A stretch of DNA of 64,000 nucleotides, taken from positions 42,896-106,895 of the forward strand of contig NZ_NKTY01000009.1 of NCBI RefSeq assembly GCF_003207825.1, in the 5' to 3' direction. The first letter of the stretch is position 1. The number at the start of each line of letters is the position of its first letter. This DNA is from Komagataeibacter saccharivorans. Its GTDB lineage: Bacteria > Pseudomonadota > Alphaproteobacteria > Acetobacterales > Acetobacteraceae. Under the pieces are notes generated by a model. That model searched no databases. It was not told where the DNA came from and worked only from the letters and a program-made list of their open reading frames with translations. The position numbers and the translations under genes are program-made. This document shows positions 8,973 to 17,231 of the stretch, in pieces.

Positions 8973-10595
8973 TCAGGGGGCATATTCAGCCGGGGCCTGA
9001 TCAAGTGACCCGGTAGAAAATGCCAGGCTGGCCGCCGCGATCAGGGCGGCGTAATAGGCATCGGAATGACTGAGGGTCGCATCCAGAAGGCCGTTCTGGG
9101 CCATGGATGTCTGTATGATAGACCCCACACCATTGCGATAGGCAGCATACGCTGCATCGAACGCTGTCCGTGTCGCAGCCTCCAGCCTGCCGGATGCGCT
9201 GTAGGCGCTCAGGCTGGTATGCAGGGCGTTTTCTGCCGCCACGATCTGCTTGACGGATGCATCCACCGTTTTCTGTAATGTGGCGCTGGCGCTATCCGCC
9301 CGGTCCTGTGCCTGCCTGAGCTGGGCCGCCCGCATGCCGCCATCAAAGATCGGTACGCTGATCCCGCCCAGAATCACGCTGCTGAGCGCATTGGAAGACA
9401 GGTTGAGGGTGGGCGGACTATCACTGCCGACCCCCGGCACGGAAGACAGCGCCAGCCGACCGGTGGTATAGGCAACATTGCCAGTCACGAAGATCTTGGG
9501 CAGGAATTCGCTCCTGGCTGCGGTAACCTCACTTTGGGTAGCTTTTACGCTGGCGTAAGCCGCCAGTACATCCGCCCGGCGTGCAACCGCCTGCTGGACA
9601 AAGGCATCACTCAGTCGGGTATCATCCAGCGTAAGGGGCCGGTCCGATACATTCTCGGTCTGCAGGCGGGTGCGGGGGGAAATGCCCATCGCATTGACCA
9701 GTTCCAGATAGGTATTTTCCACATCGCCCTGCGCCTGCACAAGACGGAGTTCGGTCTGGGCCGTGGCCTGGCGGGCCTGTGTCGCATCCACGATCGTGCC
9801 CTGCCCATGTTTCAGCCGCGCCTGTGCGGCATCCTCCACCCGCCGGGCATTTTCCAGCGCCTGTTCCAGCCAGCGCACGCGGGAAGCCGCCGCCGCGTGG
9901 GCATAGAAGGCGATGGTAACACCATAAATGATTTTCTGGTGGGCGGCGGTAAACAGGATATTGGCCCCGATCTGTCCCTGCCGCATCGCGGCCAGCACGG
10001 CTTCACGTTTGCCAAAATCAAACAGAAGCCATTCCAGTCCTACCGTCTGGATTTCACCCGCACCTGAACCGGCGTTGCGAACGCCACCGACAAGATTGTT
10101 GAAACTGGTCACCCCGCCATTGAAAGCATCGCCCGCCGCGCCGCCATTGCTGATGGAAGGGTTGTCACCATTGTTGCGGGTGTGATTGTAGCCACCCACC
10201 ACAGTTGCCGTCAGCCGGGGCAGGTAGGTGCTTCTGGTAATGCCCACAGCCAGAGCCGCATCGCGCGCCGTATCCCACGCCCGACGCGTATCGGGGTTGG
10301 CCGACTGGGCAATGTCAATCAGTTCCGCCAGCCCGTAGGCATGCCCGGCCTGTGCGGTAATGGCCGTATCAGGGGGGCGCACCTGAATCTGGCTGTTGGA
10401 GGGCAGGGTGAAACCCGGTGGCATCAGCAGCCCATGTCGGGCCGCACGACCGGGCTGGATTTCGCCGCTGGCGGTCTGACCGGGCTGCCATGGGCTGTCC
10501 GGACTGGCCGGGGCACTGGCCAGTTCATGCGTGGCGCACCCGCACAGGACAACAATCGCGCAGCCGGCCAGTATGGAAAAAGCATGACGGTTCAT
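8973..10595 (-). CDS. NodT family outer-membrane efflux lipoprotein
   Basis: A 540-residue TolC-like outer-membrane channel. The N-terminus has a lipoprotein signal with the lipobox-like VVLCGC, so Cys about 19-21 would be lipidated. Two OEP repeats follow, with long helical segments (ARRVEDAAQARLKHGQGTIVDATQARQ and LRQAQDRADSASATLQKTV) and typical strands (FLPKIFVTGNVAYTTG). It is the last gene of a leftward operon after FUSC, HlyD and YtcA-like genes; its start overlaps the FUSC stop by 4 bases. It likely forms the exit duct of that exporter. An Asn/Gly-rich insertion near residues 120-165 is unusual but lies in the extracellular loop region. Confidence 0.9.
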   Translation of the reverse strand: MNRHAFSILAGCAIVVLCGCATHELASAPASPDSPWQPGQTASGEIQPGRAARHGLLMPPGFTLPSNSQIQVRPPDTAITAQAGHAYGLAELIDIAQSANPDTRRAWDTARDAALAVGITRSTYLPRLTATVVGGYNHTRNNGDNPSISNGGAAGDAFNGGVTSFNNLVGGVRNAGSGAGEIQTVGLEWLLFDFGKREAVLAAMRQGQIGANILFTAAHQKIIYGVTIAFYAHAAAASRVRWLEQALENARRVEDAAQARLKHGQGTIVDATQARQATAQTELRLVQAQGDVENTYLELVNAMGISPRTRLQTENVSDRPLTLDDTRLSDAFVQQAVARRADVLAAYASVKATQSEVTAARSEFLPKIFVTGNVAYTTGRLALSSVPGVGSDSPPTLNLSSNALSSVILGGISVPIFDGGMRAAQLRQAQDRADSASATLQKTVDASVKQIVAAENALHTSLSAYSASGRLEAATRTAFDAAYAAYRNGVGSIIQTSMAQNGLLDATLSHSDAYYAALIAAASLAFSTGSLDQAPAEYAP

Positions 10596-12415
10596 CGGGC
10601 GCTGTGTTCCAGTTGTTCGATCCGTGCGGCCGTATCAGACGGGGCGTGGCCCAGCAGCATGGTGCCCAGGCATCCGGCCTGCGCCAGCGTGTCGCGCCAT
10701 GTTATAAGCTGGGTATTGCGCTGGTCCGCATCGTCGCCCGGGGGCACTGGTTCGGCCCACGTATATTCTACCGCCAGCTCCGCAGTTTCCATCGCGCCCT
10801 GTACCCGGGCAAACAGGGCTTCGCGATGCTGGAGAACAGGCGCATCCGCCTGCCGGCGCAGAAGGCCGAACAGGGCTGCAAGTTTCTCCGGTATCGCATC
10901 ACGCGCACTGGCGGGCCAGAAACTGGTGAAGATGGCGTACGTGATGAAATTGCCGATCATGATGCCTACAATACGGTCCCGCGCCGTCGCCATATCACTG
11001 GTTGGTCCATAGCCCTTGAGATCGGTCAGGTAGAAGGCAAGACCAATCTGGAAACCGGCATAGGCGATCCGTGCATCACCTGTCTTGATCCATGCTCCGA
11101 GCAGGGAAACGACAAAGACAAGAACCAGAAAGCCCGTAATGCCATCCAGGTGCGGCATGACGAAAATGATGCCCAAGATCCCGATCATACCCCCGATCAG
11201 CGCCCCGGTGATGCGCAGCGTCAGTTTGGAGATCATTTCGCCCATAGTGGGGAGCGCCACGATGAAACAGGTGATGACGCAGGTATGGATGCCCGGCCAG
11301 TCCAGCATCTTGAACAAAAGATAGCTGCTCATGACCGCAGCCGTGCCCTTGACCGCGAAGCGGACATGAGTGGGGCTGGTGAATGCATCAGGGGCAAAGA
11401 AACCTGCAGGACCGCCCGTTTTTTCCGGTTGCGCTCCCGCAGGCGTTGTAAATGTCGGCAACAGGGCCGCAAGGTCATGCAGGATGGCGCTGTCCCCGAT
11501 GGGAGCGGGAAGGGGGATATCGACAGGATAGTCGCCTTCTTCGAACATGGCCGCCATATCGCCCAGTGTTGCGACCAGTTCGGGCGGTGCTGTGGCCTGC
11601 GCGCGTGCTGCATCAATCGACAGCGCCAGCATCGCGACACTGGCATTGGCGGCCTGCTGCAGGCAGGCAAGATCATGGGGGGACCAGACCTTTTCCAGTC
11701 CCGCCATTTTCACATTGCCCATCATTTCGGCAGACCCGGCGCGTAGCAGACCCGTGGCATGGTCGATCAGCCTGTCATCAGGGTTTCGCAGCAGGCTAAT
11801 GGACAGGTTGAGACGCGCTGCAATGCCGTCGGTCAGAAGCGTTTTGGGCGAAGGACAGATCAGCAGCCCGAGCACAATCATCACCGCGCCGGGCACGGCG
11901 AGGAACAGATCGGTATACAGCACGGCACGGGTCACGATTTCACCCACCGGTACCTGATCAATGGCGATCAGCGCATACACGACGGTCAGGCCGAGCACGT
12001 AGGCGACTGGCCTGAGCCTGCTTGCCGAGCCGAGAAAGAAAAAGCCGAACGACAGCAGCGCAATGATGATGACCAGTCCCATCGGGTGGTCCAGCGTCAG
12101 ACGGACCAGCCCGAACACGAAAGCCAGCAGGAACACGACGAAGATGTTGAGGCCCACTGCCGCCAGCACATTCGTCACCCGGTCTTTCTGCCACAGCGCC
12201 ATGGTCACCAGAGCAGGCACGGCCAGATCGGGCACCTGCCATATTTCCCCCACCAGCACGGTGGTGGTACACCCCGCCGCCATACGCAGGGCATAACCCA
12301 GCCGACCGGGTGCCGGATTACAGACCAGCGCCCACAGGCGCGACAGGGACAAACCATGGGGCATGCCCGTGCGCGCCCCCTGTGCGGTAGGGACGTTAGT
12401 GGCAGGCGGCGCCAT
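10592..12415 (-). CDS. FUSC family aromatic-acid-type exporter (AaeB/PET-like inner-membrane protein)
   Basis: A 607-residue inner-membrane protein with two sets of hydrophobic segments: about 40-180 (PALVTMALWQ ... NIFVVFLLAFVFGLVRL) and about 340-470 (STYLL-type helix, CFIVALPTMGEMISKLTLRITGALIGGMIGI). Cytoplasmic domains lie between and after them. This double layout is that of FUSC/AaeB/YccS-type transporters, which pair with HlyD adaptors to export aromatic carboxylates or similar toxic acids. ATG 12415 overlaps the HlyD 3' end by 20 bases; a shorter start at 12364 is possible. The operon order YtcA-HlyD-FUSC-NodT supports a complete three-component exporter. Substrate is inferred only. 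Confidence 0.87.
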   Translation of the reverse strand: MAPPATNVPTAQGARTGMPHGLSLSRLWALVCNPAPGRLGYALRMAAGCTTTVLVGEIWQVPDLAVPALVTMALWQKDRVTNVLAAVGLNIFVVFLLAFVFGLVRLTLDHPMGLVIIIALLSFGFFFLGSASRLRPVAYVLGLTVVYALIAIDQVPVGEIVTRAVLYTDLFLAVPGAVMIVLGLLICPSPKTLLTDGIAARLNLSISLLRNPDDRLIDHATGLLRAGSAEMMGNVKMAGLEKVWSPHDLACLQQAANASVAMLALSIDAARAQATAPPELVATLGDMAAMFEEGDYPVDIPLPAPIGDSAILHDLAALLPTFTTPAGAQPEKTGGPAGFFAPDAFTSPTHVRFAVKGTAAVMSSYLLFKMLDWPGIHTCVITCFIVALPTMGEMISKLTLRITGALIGGMIGILGIIFVMPHLDGITGFLVLVFVVSLLGAWIKTGDARIAYAGFQIGLAFYLTDLKGYGPTSDMATARDRIVGIMIGNFITYAIFTSFWPASARDAIPEKLAALFGLLRRQADAPVLQHREALFARVQGAMETAELAVEYTWAEPVPPGDDADQRNTQLITWRDTLAQAGCLGTMLLGHAPSDTAARIEQLEHSAR

Positions 12416-13448
12416 AACGGATCTCGACGGTAGCGGTGGCGCCCATGCGCAGCAGGGCAGGGCGGATGTCATCGAGCCGGATCCGGACCGGAAAACGCTG
12501 GGCGACGTGAACCCAGTCCATCTGCCGTGGCACGAGGGGCAGCGTGCGTGCAAGGCCGGTCGTATCGGCGGACATGACGCCCCACCCAATGCTTTCCACA
12601 TGGCCCCGCAGGGGGGTGTGGCGGTCGATCATGGAATAGACCGTAACACAGTCACCGGGATGCACGGGGGCAAGGTCGACTTCCCGGATGGTGGCGGTCA
12701 CGTACCATGCCTCATCCACAATCAACGTAAACAGCACCTGTGACGGGGCCAGCACTTCGCCCGGCTTTACACTAAGGCTGGTCACGTACCCATCCGCAGG
12801 CGCGGTGACAACTGTCTGGCGCAGTTCGTAACGGGCATGATCCAGCATCGCCTGGCTTGCGGCCTGTGCGGCCTGTGCGCTTTTCAGATCACCCACGGCC
12901 ATATCCGCCGCTTCCGACTGCTGTCGCGCCTGTGCCAGCGAGACTTCGGCATCACGCAGGGCAACGCGGGCCTGGTCGTATTCCTGCCATGGAATATAGG
13001 ACTTACCGGCCAGCGGCTGCAGGCGCTCGGTCGTACGGGCTGCAAGATCGCGGTTGGTCCGGGCGCGGGTCACCTGGTCACGCGCGGCGGCGGCGGTTGC
13101 CGTTTTAACGCCAACCAGACGCTTCTGGTTCTCCACCTCCGCGCTGGCAAGGTCCAGATTGGCCTGTGCCTGCTGCACGCCCAGCATGTAAGGCTCGGGA
13201 TCGAGACGGTACAGCACATCGCCCTTATGAACATGCTGGTTGACCTGAACCGGAAGGTCTGCCAGCCGTCCACCAACCGTTGAGGCGATATGAACCAGTT
13301 CGGCATCAATGCTTGCGCTATCGGACCCGGGATAGGCATTTTCCCGGTGAGCCACATAAAAACCCAGCACGACGGCAGCACCGATGCAGCCTGCGGCAAT
13401 GAGCATGCCAAGCGGCTTCCTGCCTGAAATACGGACGCGCTGCATCAT
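12396..13448 (-). CDS. HlyD family periplasmic adaptor (membrane fusion protein)
   Basis: A 350-residue adaptor. One N-terminal membrane segment (LGMLIAAGCIGAAVVLGFYVA) is followed by the first lipoyl half (VGGRLADLPVQVNQHVHKGDVLYRLD). Then comes a coiled-coil hairpin (about 80-200), the second lipoyl half (VTAPADGYVTSLSVKPGEVLAP) and a beta-barrel. ATG 13448 overlaps the stop of the upstream YtcA-like gene in an ATGA, which fixes the start; longer in-frame versions lie inside that gene. It connects the FUSC pump to the NodT channel. The EmrA/AaeA-like sequence agrees with export of hydrophobic acids or drugs. Confidence 0.9.
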   Translation of the reverse strand: MMQRVRISGRKPLGMLIAAGCIGAAVVLGFYVAHRENAYPGSDSASIDAELVHIASTVGGRLADLPVQVNQHVHKGDVLYRLDPEPYMLGVQQAQANLDLASAEVENQKRLVGVKTATAAAARDQVTRARTNRDLAARTTERLQPLAGKSYIPWQEYDQARVALRDAEVSLAQARQQSEAADMAVGDLKSAQAAQAASQAMLDHARYELRQTVVTAPADGYVTSLSVKPGEVLAPSQVLFTLIVDEAWYVTATIREVDLAPVHPGDCVTVYSMIDRHTPLRGHVESIGWGVMSADTTGLARTLPLVPRQMDWVHVAQRFPVRIRLDDIRPALLRMGATATVEIRYGAACH

Positions 13449-13720
13449 CCGGGTCCGAAGGCCACCAGCCAGACCGCCAGCGCGGCAAGGATACCCAGTG
13501 CAACATAGGTAAAAAGCCGGAAGCTGAGGATGGCATCCACCCCGGTCAGCACAAATACCACCCGCAGGCCCAGCGACACCGCAACCCCGGTCAGCCCGCA
13601 CACCATCCATGCCGGGAAATAGGCGCCCACCACTGGAAAAGAGGGCGCCCCCCGGAATGCACATCCCCCAAGCAACAGGGGAAAAAATGGCAAGGTCGTT
13701 AGTGGACGCACTGATATCAT
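13445..13720 (-). CDS. YtcA-like small lipoprotein/membrane protein
   Basis: A 91-residue protein with an N-terminal lipobox-like LLLGGC, the motif PVVGAYFPAWMVCGLTG and a second hydrophobic segment (LFTYVALGILAALAVWLVAF). This is the pattern of the YtcA family, which is commonly the first gene of FUSC/HlyD exporter operons in proteobacteria. It overlaps the HlyD start by 4 bases. Its role is probably assembly or support of the exporter in the inner membrane; no catalytic function is expected. The family call rests on motif and context. Confidence 0.75.
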   Translation of the reverse strand: MISVRPLTTLPFFPLLLGGCAFRGAPSFPVVGAYFPAWMVCGLTGVAVSLGLRVVFVLTGVDAILSFRLFTYVALGILAALAVWLVAFGPG

Positions 13721-14077
13721 GACAGGGGAAAAATCTTCCTCAATCGTGTCGGAAATTCCCTGTTATCATATTTTCTATTAAAAAATAGTCACAAAAATAT
13801 TTCTATTCCAGATTATTTAAATATAAACAAATTGTTAATTCAGTCCATTGAATGGATTGACCAGCGTCATTTTGTTAAGAACGATTTTCCAAAAACCATC
13901 CGCAAAGCAGTGCTGAAACATTCTGTCGCCAACCATACAGCGCACCGTATCGCAACGCGTTATGACTGCAACGCCCAGATATGCTGTCCTGCCAGATACC
14001 TTGCGGTAATCATAATTTTTAAATACAATAAATATTTAAATAATCAATAATACCAATTTCAAAATAAAACACATTTT
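13721..14077. other. AT-rich intergenic region, promoter of the exporter operon
   Basis: About 360 bases with much lower GC than the surroundings and no supported gene. It must hold the promoter for the leftward ytcA-hlyD-fusc-nodT operon near 13730-13830. No clear operator or terminator could be fixed by eye. Confidence 0.5.
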
Positions 14078-14785
14078 TTAATTATTAAATACGTTTCCAA
14101 TAACTGATGTAAAAACCATAGCCATCACGCCCCAGAATATCACCCGCAACGCTGGACGCCAGGGTGGCGTACCTCCAGCCAGAGCGCCGACAGTCCCCAG
14201 AATTGCAAGACAGATCAGCGAAACAATAGAGACACTCCATGATACCAGCCTGAGCGGTGATACCACGACCGTAAGCACCGGCAGTATGGCACCAAGCGCA
14301 AAGGCACATGCGGATGCCAGGGCAGCCTGTATCGGACGCGCCGCCGTTGCCTCGGAAATACCCAGTTCGTCACGGGCATGGGCACCCAGCGCATCATGTT
14401 TCATCAAGGCGACGGCGACCCGATGCGCCAGAAGATCATCAAGTCCACGCTGACGATATATGCCAGCCAGTTCGCTGACTTCAGAATCCCAGCTACTACC
14501 GAGTTCCCTTTTTTCACGGGTCAGATCCGCCTTTTCCGAATCTGCCTGGGAACTGACAGACACATATTCCCCCGCGGCCATGGACATGGCACCAGCTATC
14601 AGACTGGATATGCCAGACAGTAGTATTCCAGCCTGCGATGTATGGGCACTTGCAACGCCAATAATAAGGCTGGAAGTAGACAGTATTCCATCATTTGCCC
14701 CAAGAACGGAAGCCCGCAGCCAGCCCAGACGGGCTGTTGCATGTACCTCTCCCGAACCAGATATGCCCTTATCAATTACGCCCAT
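14078..14785 (-). CDS. VIT1/CCC1 family iron/manganese transporter
   Basis: A 235-residue integral membrane protein. It has the N-terminal RASVLGANDGILSTSSLIIGV and SSLIAGAMSMAAGEYVSVSSQADSEKADLTREKREL, hallmarks of VIT1/CCC1 proteins that move Fe(II) or Mn(II) out of the cytoplasm. A charged metal-binding helical region (about 90-150) and three further membrane segments follow. The ATG at 14785 gives the family length; an upstream in-frame ATG lies within the decayed cytochrome b561 gene. It reads leftward alone. Its position near a metal RND pump and a Fur-like site suggests a metal-homeostasis neighbourhood. Confidence 0.88.
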   Translation of the reverse strand: MGVIDKGISGSGEVHATARLGWLRASVLGANDGILSTSSLIIGVASAHTSQAGILLSGISSLIAGAMSMAAGEYVSVSSQADSEKADLTREKRELGSSWDSEVSELAGIYRQRGLDDLLAHRVAVALMKHDALGAHARDELGISEATAARPIQAALASACAFALGAILPVLTVVVSPLRLVSWSVSIVSLICLAILGTVGALAGGTPPWRPALRVIFWGVMAMVFTSVIGNVFNN

Positions 14786-15177
14786 TGGATATATTCCCGG
14801 TAATGAACATGCGCTGCAGAACATTGTCGTGCAGGATGAAGTCATGAAAACACGCCGCCAACGCGTGGCCGGTGGCCAAGGCCGATTTCCATCATGGTCA
14901 GCCCATACAGGCTGTATTCCACGCTGCGGGCCAAGCGGACATCTGCCGCCCCCACCCGATCCGCCACGTGATGCGGAGGGGCAGGAGCGGCACCATTCCC
15001 GCCGTCAGGTGGCTGACCACAAGCTGTGTGATGCAGTGGATTATGGAACAGGCCCCATATATTTGTGCTTATGAACTGCCGCATGATGATTGCCGCACGG
15101 CTCCAGTGAAAAAGGACTGTCGGTGCGTCATAGCGTATGCGTGCGGAGAATGTTTCCTGCATCATGCCAGTCCTCAT
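14772..15177 (-). pseudogene. Cytochrome b561 pseudogene
   Basis: Cytochrome b561 homology is split over three frames of the minus strand. The start is RYDAPTVLFHWSRAAIIMRQF (helix 1 with a haem His). A second frame gives TQLVVSHLTAGMVPLLPLR-ITWRIGWGRQ (helix 2). The first frame returns with VRLARSVEYSLYGLTM (helix 3), and a third frame ends GHALAACFHDFILHDNVLQRM (helix 4 with its His), stopping at 14772. At least three frameshifts are needed, so the gene is inactive unless the sequence has errors. The intact protein would be a small four-helix quinol-linked cytochrome. It overlaps the VIT1 start. Confidence 0.75.
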
Positions 15178-15213
15178 ATCAGTTCTACATGACGCGAAAC
15201 TGAACGCGCGGTC

Positions 15214-16563
15214 TCAGGCCAAGCCGGAAGCTGGGATCACATCCGGGTCGGGGAAAGTAATGCGGGCACCAAACCCCCTGCCTGATTCCGGCAGTGGGGA
15301 ACGCAGGCACACGGTCGCATCCATCTGCCGGGCAATATTGCTGGCAATCGTCAGGCCAAGACCGCTACCGCGCGTGCCAGTCCCGCCACGCACGAACGGG
15401 CTGGTCAGCCGCGCCAGCATGTCCGCCGCCAGGGCCGGACAATCGTTGATGATGTCAATGCTACCATCTGGCAGGACGGTCACATGCACCGGAATGTCAC
15501 CCACCCCGTGCAGCAGCGCGTTTTCCAGCAGGTTACGTAGCATGATGCCAGTCGCATCCATGTCACCATGCACGAATATGTGGCTGATCCCGTTTACGGT
15601 CAGGATGATTCCACACCCGTCACGCGGGTTCTGGTCCAGATCGTCCGCCAGCACACGCAGCACGGTCAGGAGATCGAAGCGGTTACGGCGGAAGGCAACA
15701 CCTGACGAGGCACGTGAGAACTGCAGCAGTTTTTCCACCGTCCGTCCCAGTCGGCGCGTCCGGTCGGCAATGATATCCACCCTCCGGCCGGCCTCCGTTT
15801 GCGGCGATACCATGCGGCCCAGCATCTGCACCTGCGCCAGCAGGGCGCCAAGCGGGTTGCGCAGTTCATGCGCGGCGCTCGCGGCAAAGGCCCGCTCGGT
15901 GGAGAGCGCCGTTTCCAGACGGGCCAGAAGGGTATTGACGGCGTGCTGGATGGAGACGAGTTCCACGGGCAGGTCAAGCGAGGGGATGGGCCGCAGGTTG
16001 CCGCTGCCACGCGATTGCATTTCATCATGCAGGCGGTCAAGCGGGCGCAGGGCACGGCGCACGATCACGCGCACCAGCAGCCAGATGACAGGCAGGAAAA
16101 CCAGTATCGGCACAATGGCGATCGCCGTTGCGCGCCACGTCGCCCCCCGACGGTGCAATGTCGGCTCCCCCACCAGCACACGATAGGCCGTGTCGGTCGG
16201 GGCTGCGATATAGACCCGGAAACGGGTGGTATCGACAAACCCGGTATGGATATCGGGCACAAAGGGCTGAACCGGTGCATTCTGTGAACGCAACACCACG
16301 TGTCCGGACTGATCGACCACCTGATAGGCAAGTGTGCGCGGTCCCACACCGGGCACCCAGGCAACAGTATCCCGTGATCCATGAGGCTGAGTAGCGATGG
16401 TGGCCTGCAGCCGTTCGGAGACCTCCTGCAGGGAATTGTCCAGCCGTTCCGTTATTTCGTAGCGGGTAAAGCCTGCAACGGCGAGGCTGAGAGCCAGCAG
16501 GCTGAGCGTCACCACGCTCAGGACACTGCTGACAATGCGGGTGGCAAGGCTCCAGCTCCTCAT
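15214..16563 (-). CDS. Sensor histidine kinase of metal-efflux two-component system
   Basis: A 449-residue membrane kinase. The N-terminal membrane segment (about 8-32) is followed by a periplasmic sensor (about 33-150), a second membrane segment (TAIAIVPILVFLPVIWLLV) and a HAMP linker. The phospho-acceptor box is FAASAAHELRNPLGALLAQ, the N-box RNLLENALLHG and the G-box GTGTRGSGLGLTIA. It overlaps the response regulator by 4 bases, and that gene overlaps the RND pump by 1 base, so it is the last gene of the efflux operon. It is similar in layout to CzcS/CusS/QseC. It probably senses periplasmic metal and phosphorylates the regulator. Confidence 0.9.
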   Translation of the reverse strand: MRSWSLATRIVSSVLSVVTLSLLALSLAVAGFTRYEITERLDNSLQEVSERLQATIATQPHGSRDTVAWVPGVGPRTLAYQVVDQSGHVVLRSQNAPVQPFVPDIHTGFVDTTRFRVYIAAPTDTAYRVLVGEPTLHRRGATWRATAIAIVPILVFLPVIWLLVRVIVRRALRPLDRLHDEMQSRGSGNLRPIPSLDLPVELVSIQHAVNTLLARLETALSTERAFAASAAHELRNPLGALLAQVQMLGRMVSPQTEAGRRVDIIADRTRRLGRTVEKLLQFSRASSGVAFRRNRFDLLTVLRVLADDLDQNPRDGCGIILTVNGISHIFVHGDMDATGIMLRNLLENALLHGVGDIPVHVTVLPDGSIDIINDCPALAADMLARLTSPFVRGGTGTRGSGLGLTIASNIARQMDATVCLRSPLPESGRGFGARITFPDPDVIPASGLA

Positions 16564-17231
16564 ACTGCTTCACCAGCAGTCAGGCAGTATCCACGGCCAC
16601 GGACAGTCCTGATCACCGTGTTGCCCACCTTTTTGCGCAGGCGACTGACGAAAACCTCGACAGTGTTGCTGTCCACATCCTGATCCAGCGCATACAGGGC
16701 CGTGTCGATCTGCTGGCGGGAATAGATCCGCCCCGGACTGCGCGACAGCAGTTCCATAATGGCCCATTCCCGTGCGGTCAGGTCCAGCACCCGCCCGTTG
16801 CGCGATACCGAGCGGTTTTCCCGGTCGATCGTAATCTCGCCAATGCGATAATGGACCGGCCTGCGCGGTGCGGCATAGCGCCGCGCCACGGCAGCGATAC
16901 GGGCCACGAGTTCGTTCAGGTCGTAAGGCTTGACAATATAATCATCCGCCCCTTCCGACAGGCCGGCAATGCGGTCGCTGATCTGGTCTTCCGCCGTGGT
17001 GATGAGGACGGCGATATTAGATGACGTCCGGCGGATGTCCCGCAGCAGGCTGCGCCCGCTGCCATCCGGCAGGCCAAGATCGAGCAGCATGAAATCATAA
17101 TCCACGATGGCCATGGCCGCGCGCGCGTCCTCCAACGTCATGAACCAGTCCACTGCATGCCCGTCCAGACGCACGCGCTCCTGCACAGCCACCCCAAGGT
17201 CATGTTCATCTTCCACGATAAGGATACGCAT
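16560..17231 (-). CDS. OmpR-family response regulator
   Basis: A 223-residue regulator. The receiver domain (1-115) has the phospho-Asp in FMLLDLGLPDGSG (about D51), acidic residues EDEHD at the start and the Lys in YIVKPYDLNELV. The winged-helix output domain (about 125-220) has DLTAREWAIMELL and SRLRKKVGNTVIRTVRGRGYCL. It lies between the pump and kinase genes with overlapping ends and so is co-transcribed. It likely activates the pump operon in response to metal. QseB/CzcR-like. Confidence 0.93.
   Translation of the reverse strand: MRILIVEDEHDLGVAVQERVRLDGHAVDWFMTLEDARAAMAIVDYDFMLLDLGLPDGSGRSLLRDIRRTSSNIAVLITTAEDQISDRIAGLSEGADDYIVKPYDLNELVARIAAVARRYAAPRRPVHYRIGEITIDRENRSVSRNGRVLDLTAREWAIMELLSRSPGRIYSRQQIDTALYALDQDVDSNTVEVFVSRLRKKVGNTVIRTVRGRGYCLTAGEAV

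Noticed and set aside
10418..11746. Plus-strand open frame opposite NodT/FUSC
   Set aside because: It crosses the junction of two well-supported minus-strand genes and shows no domain or normal codon use.
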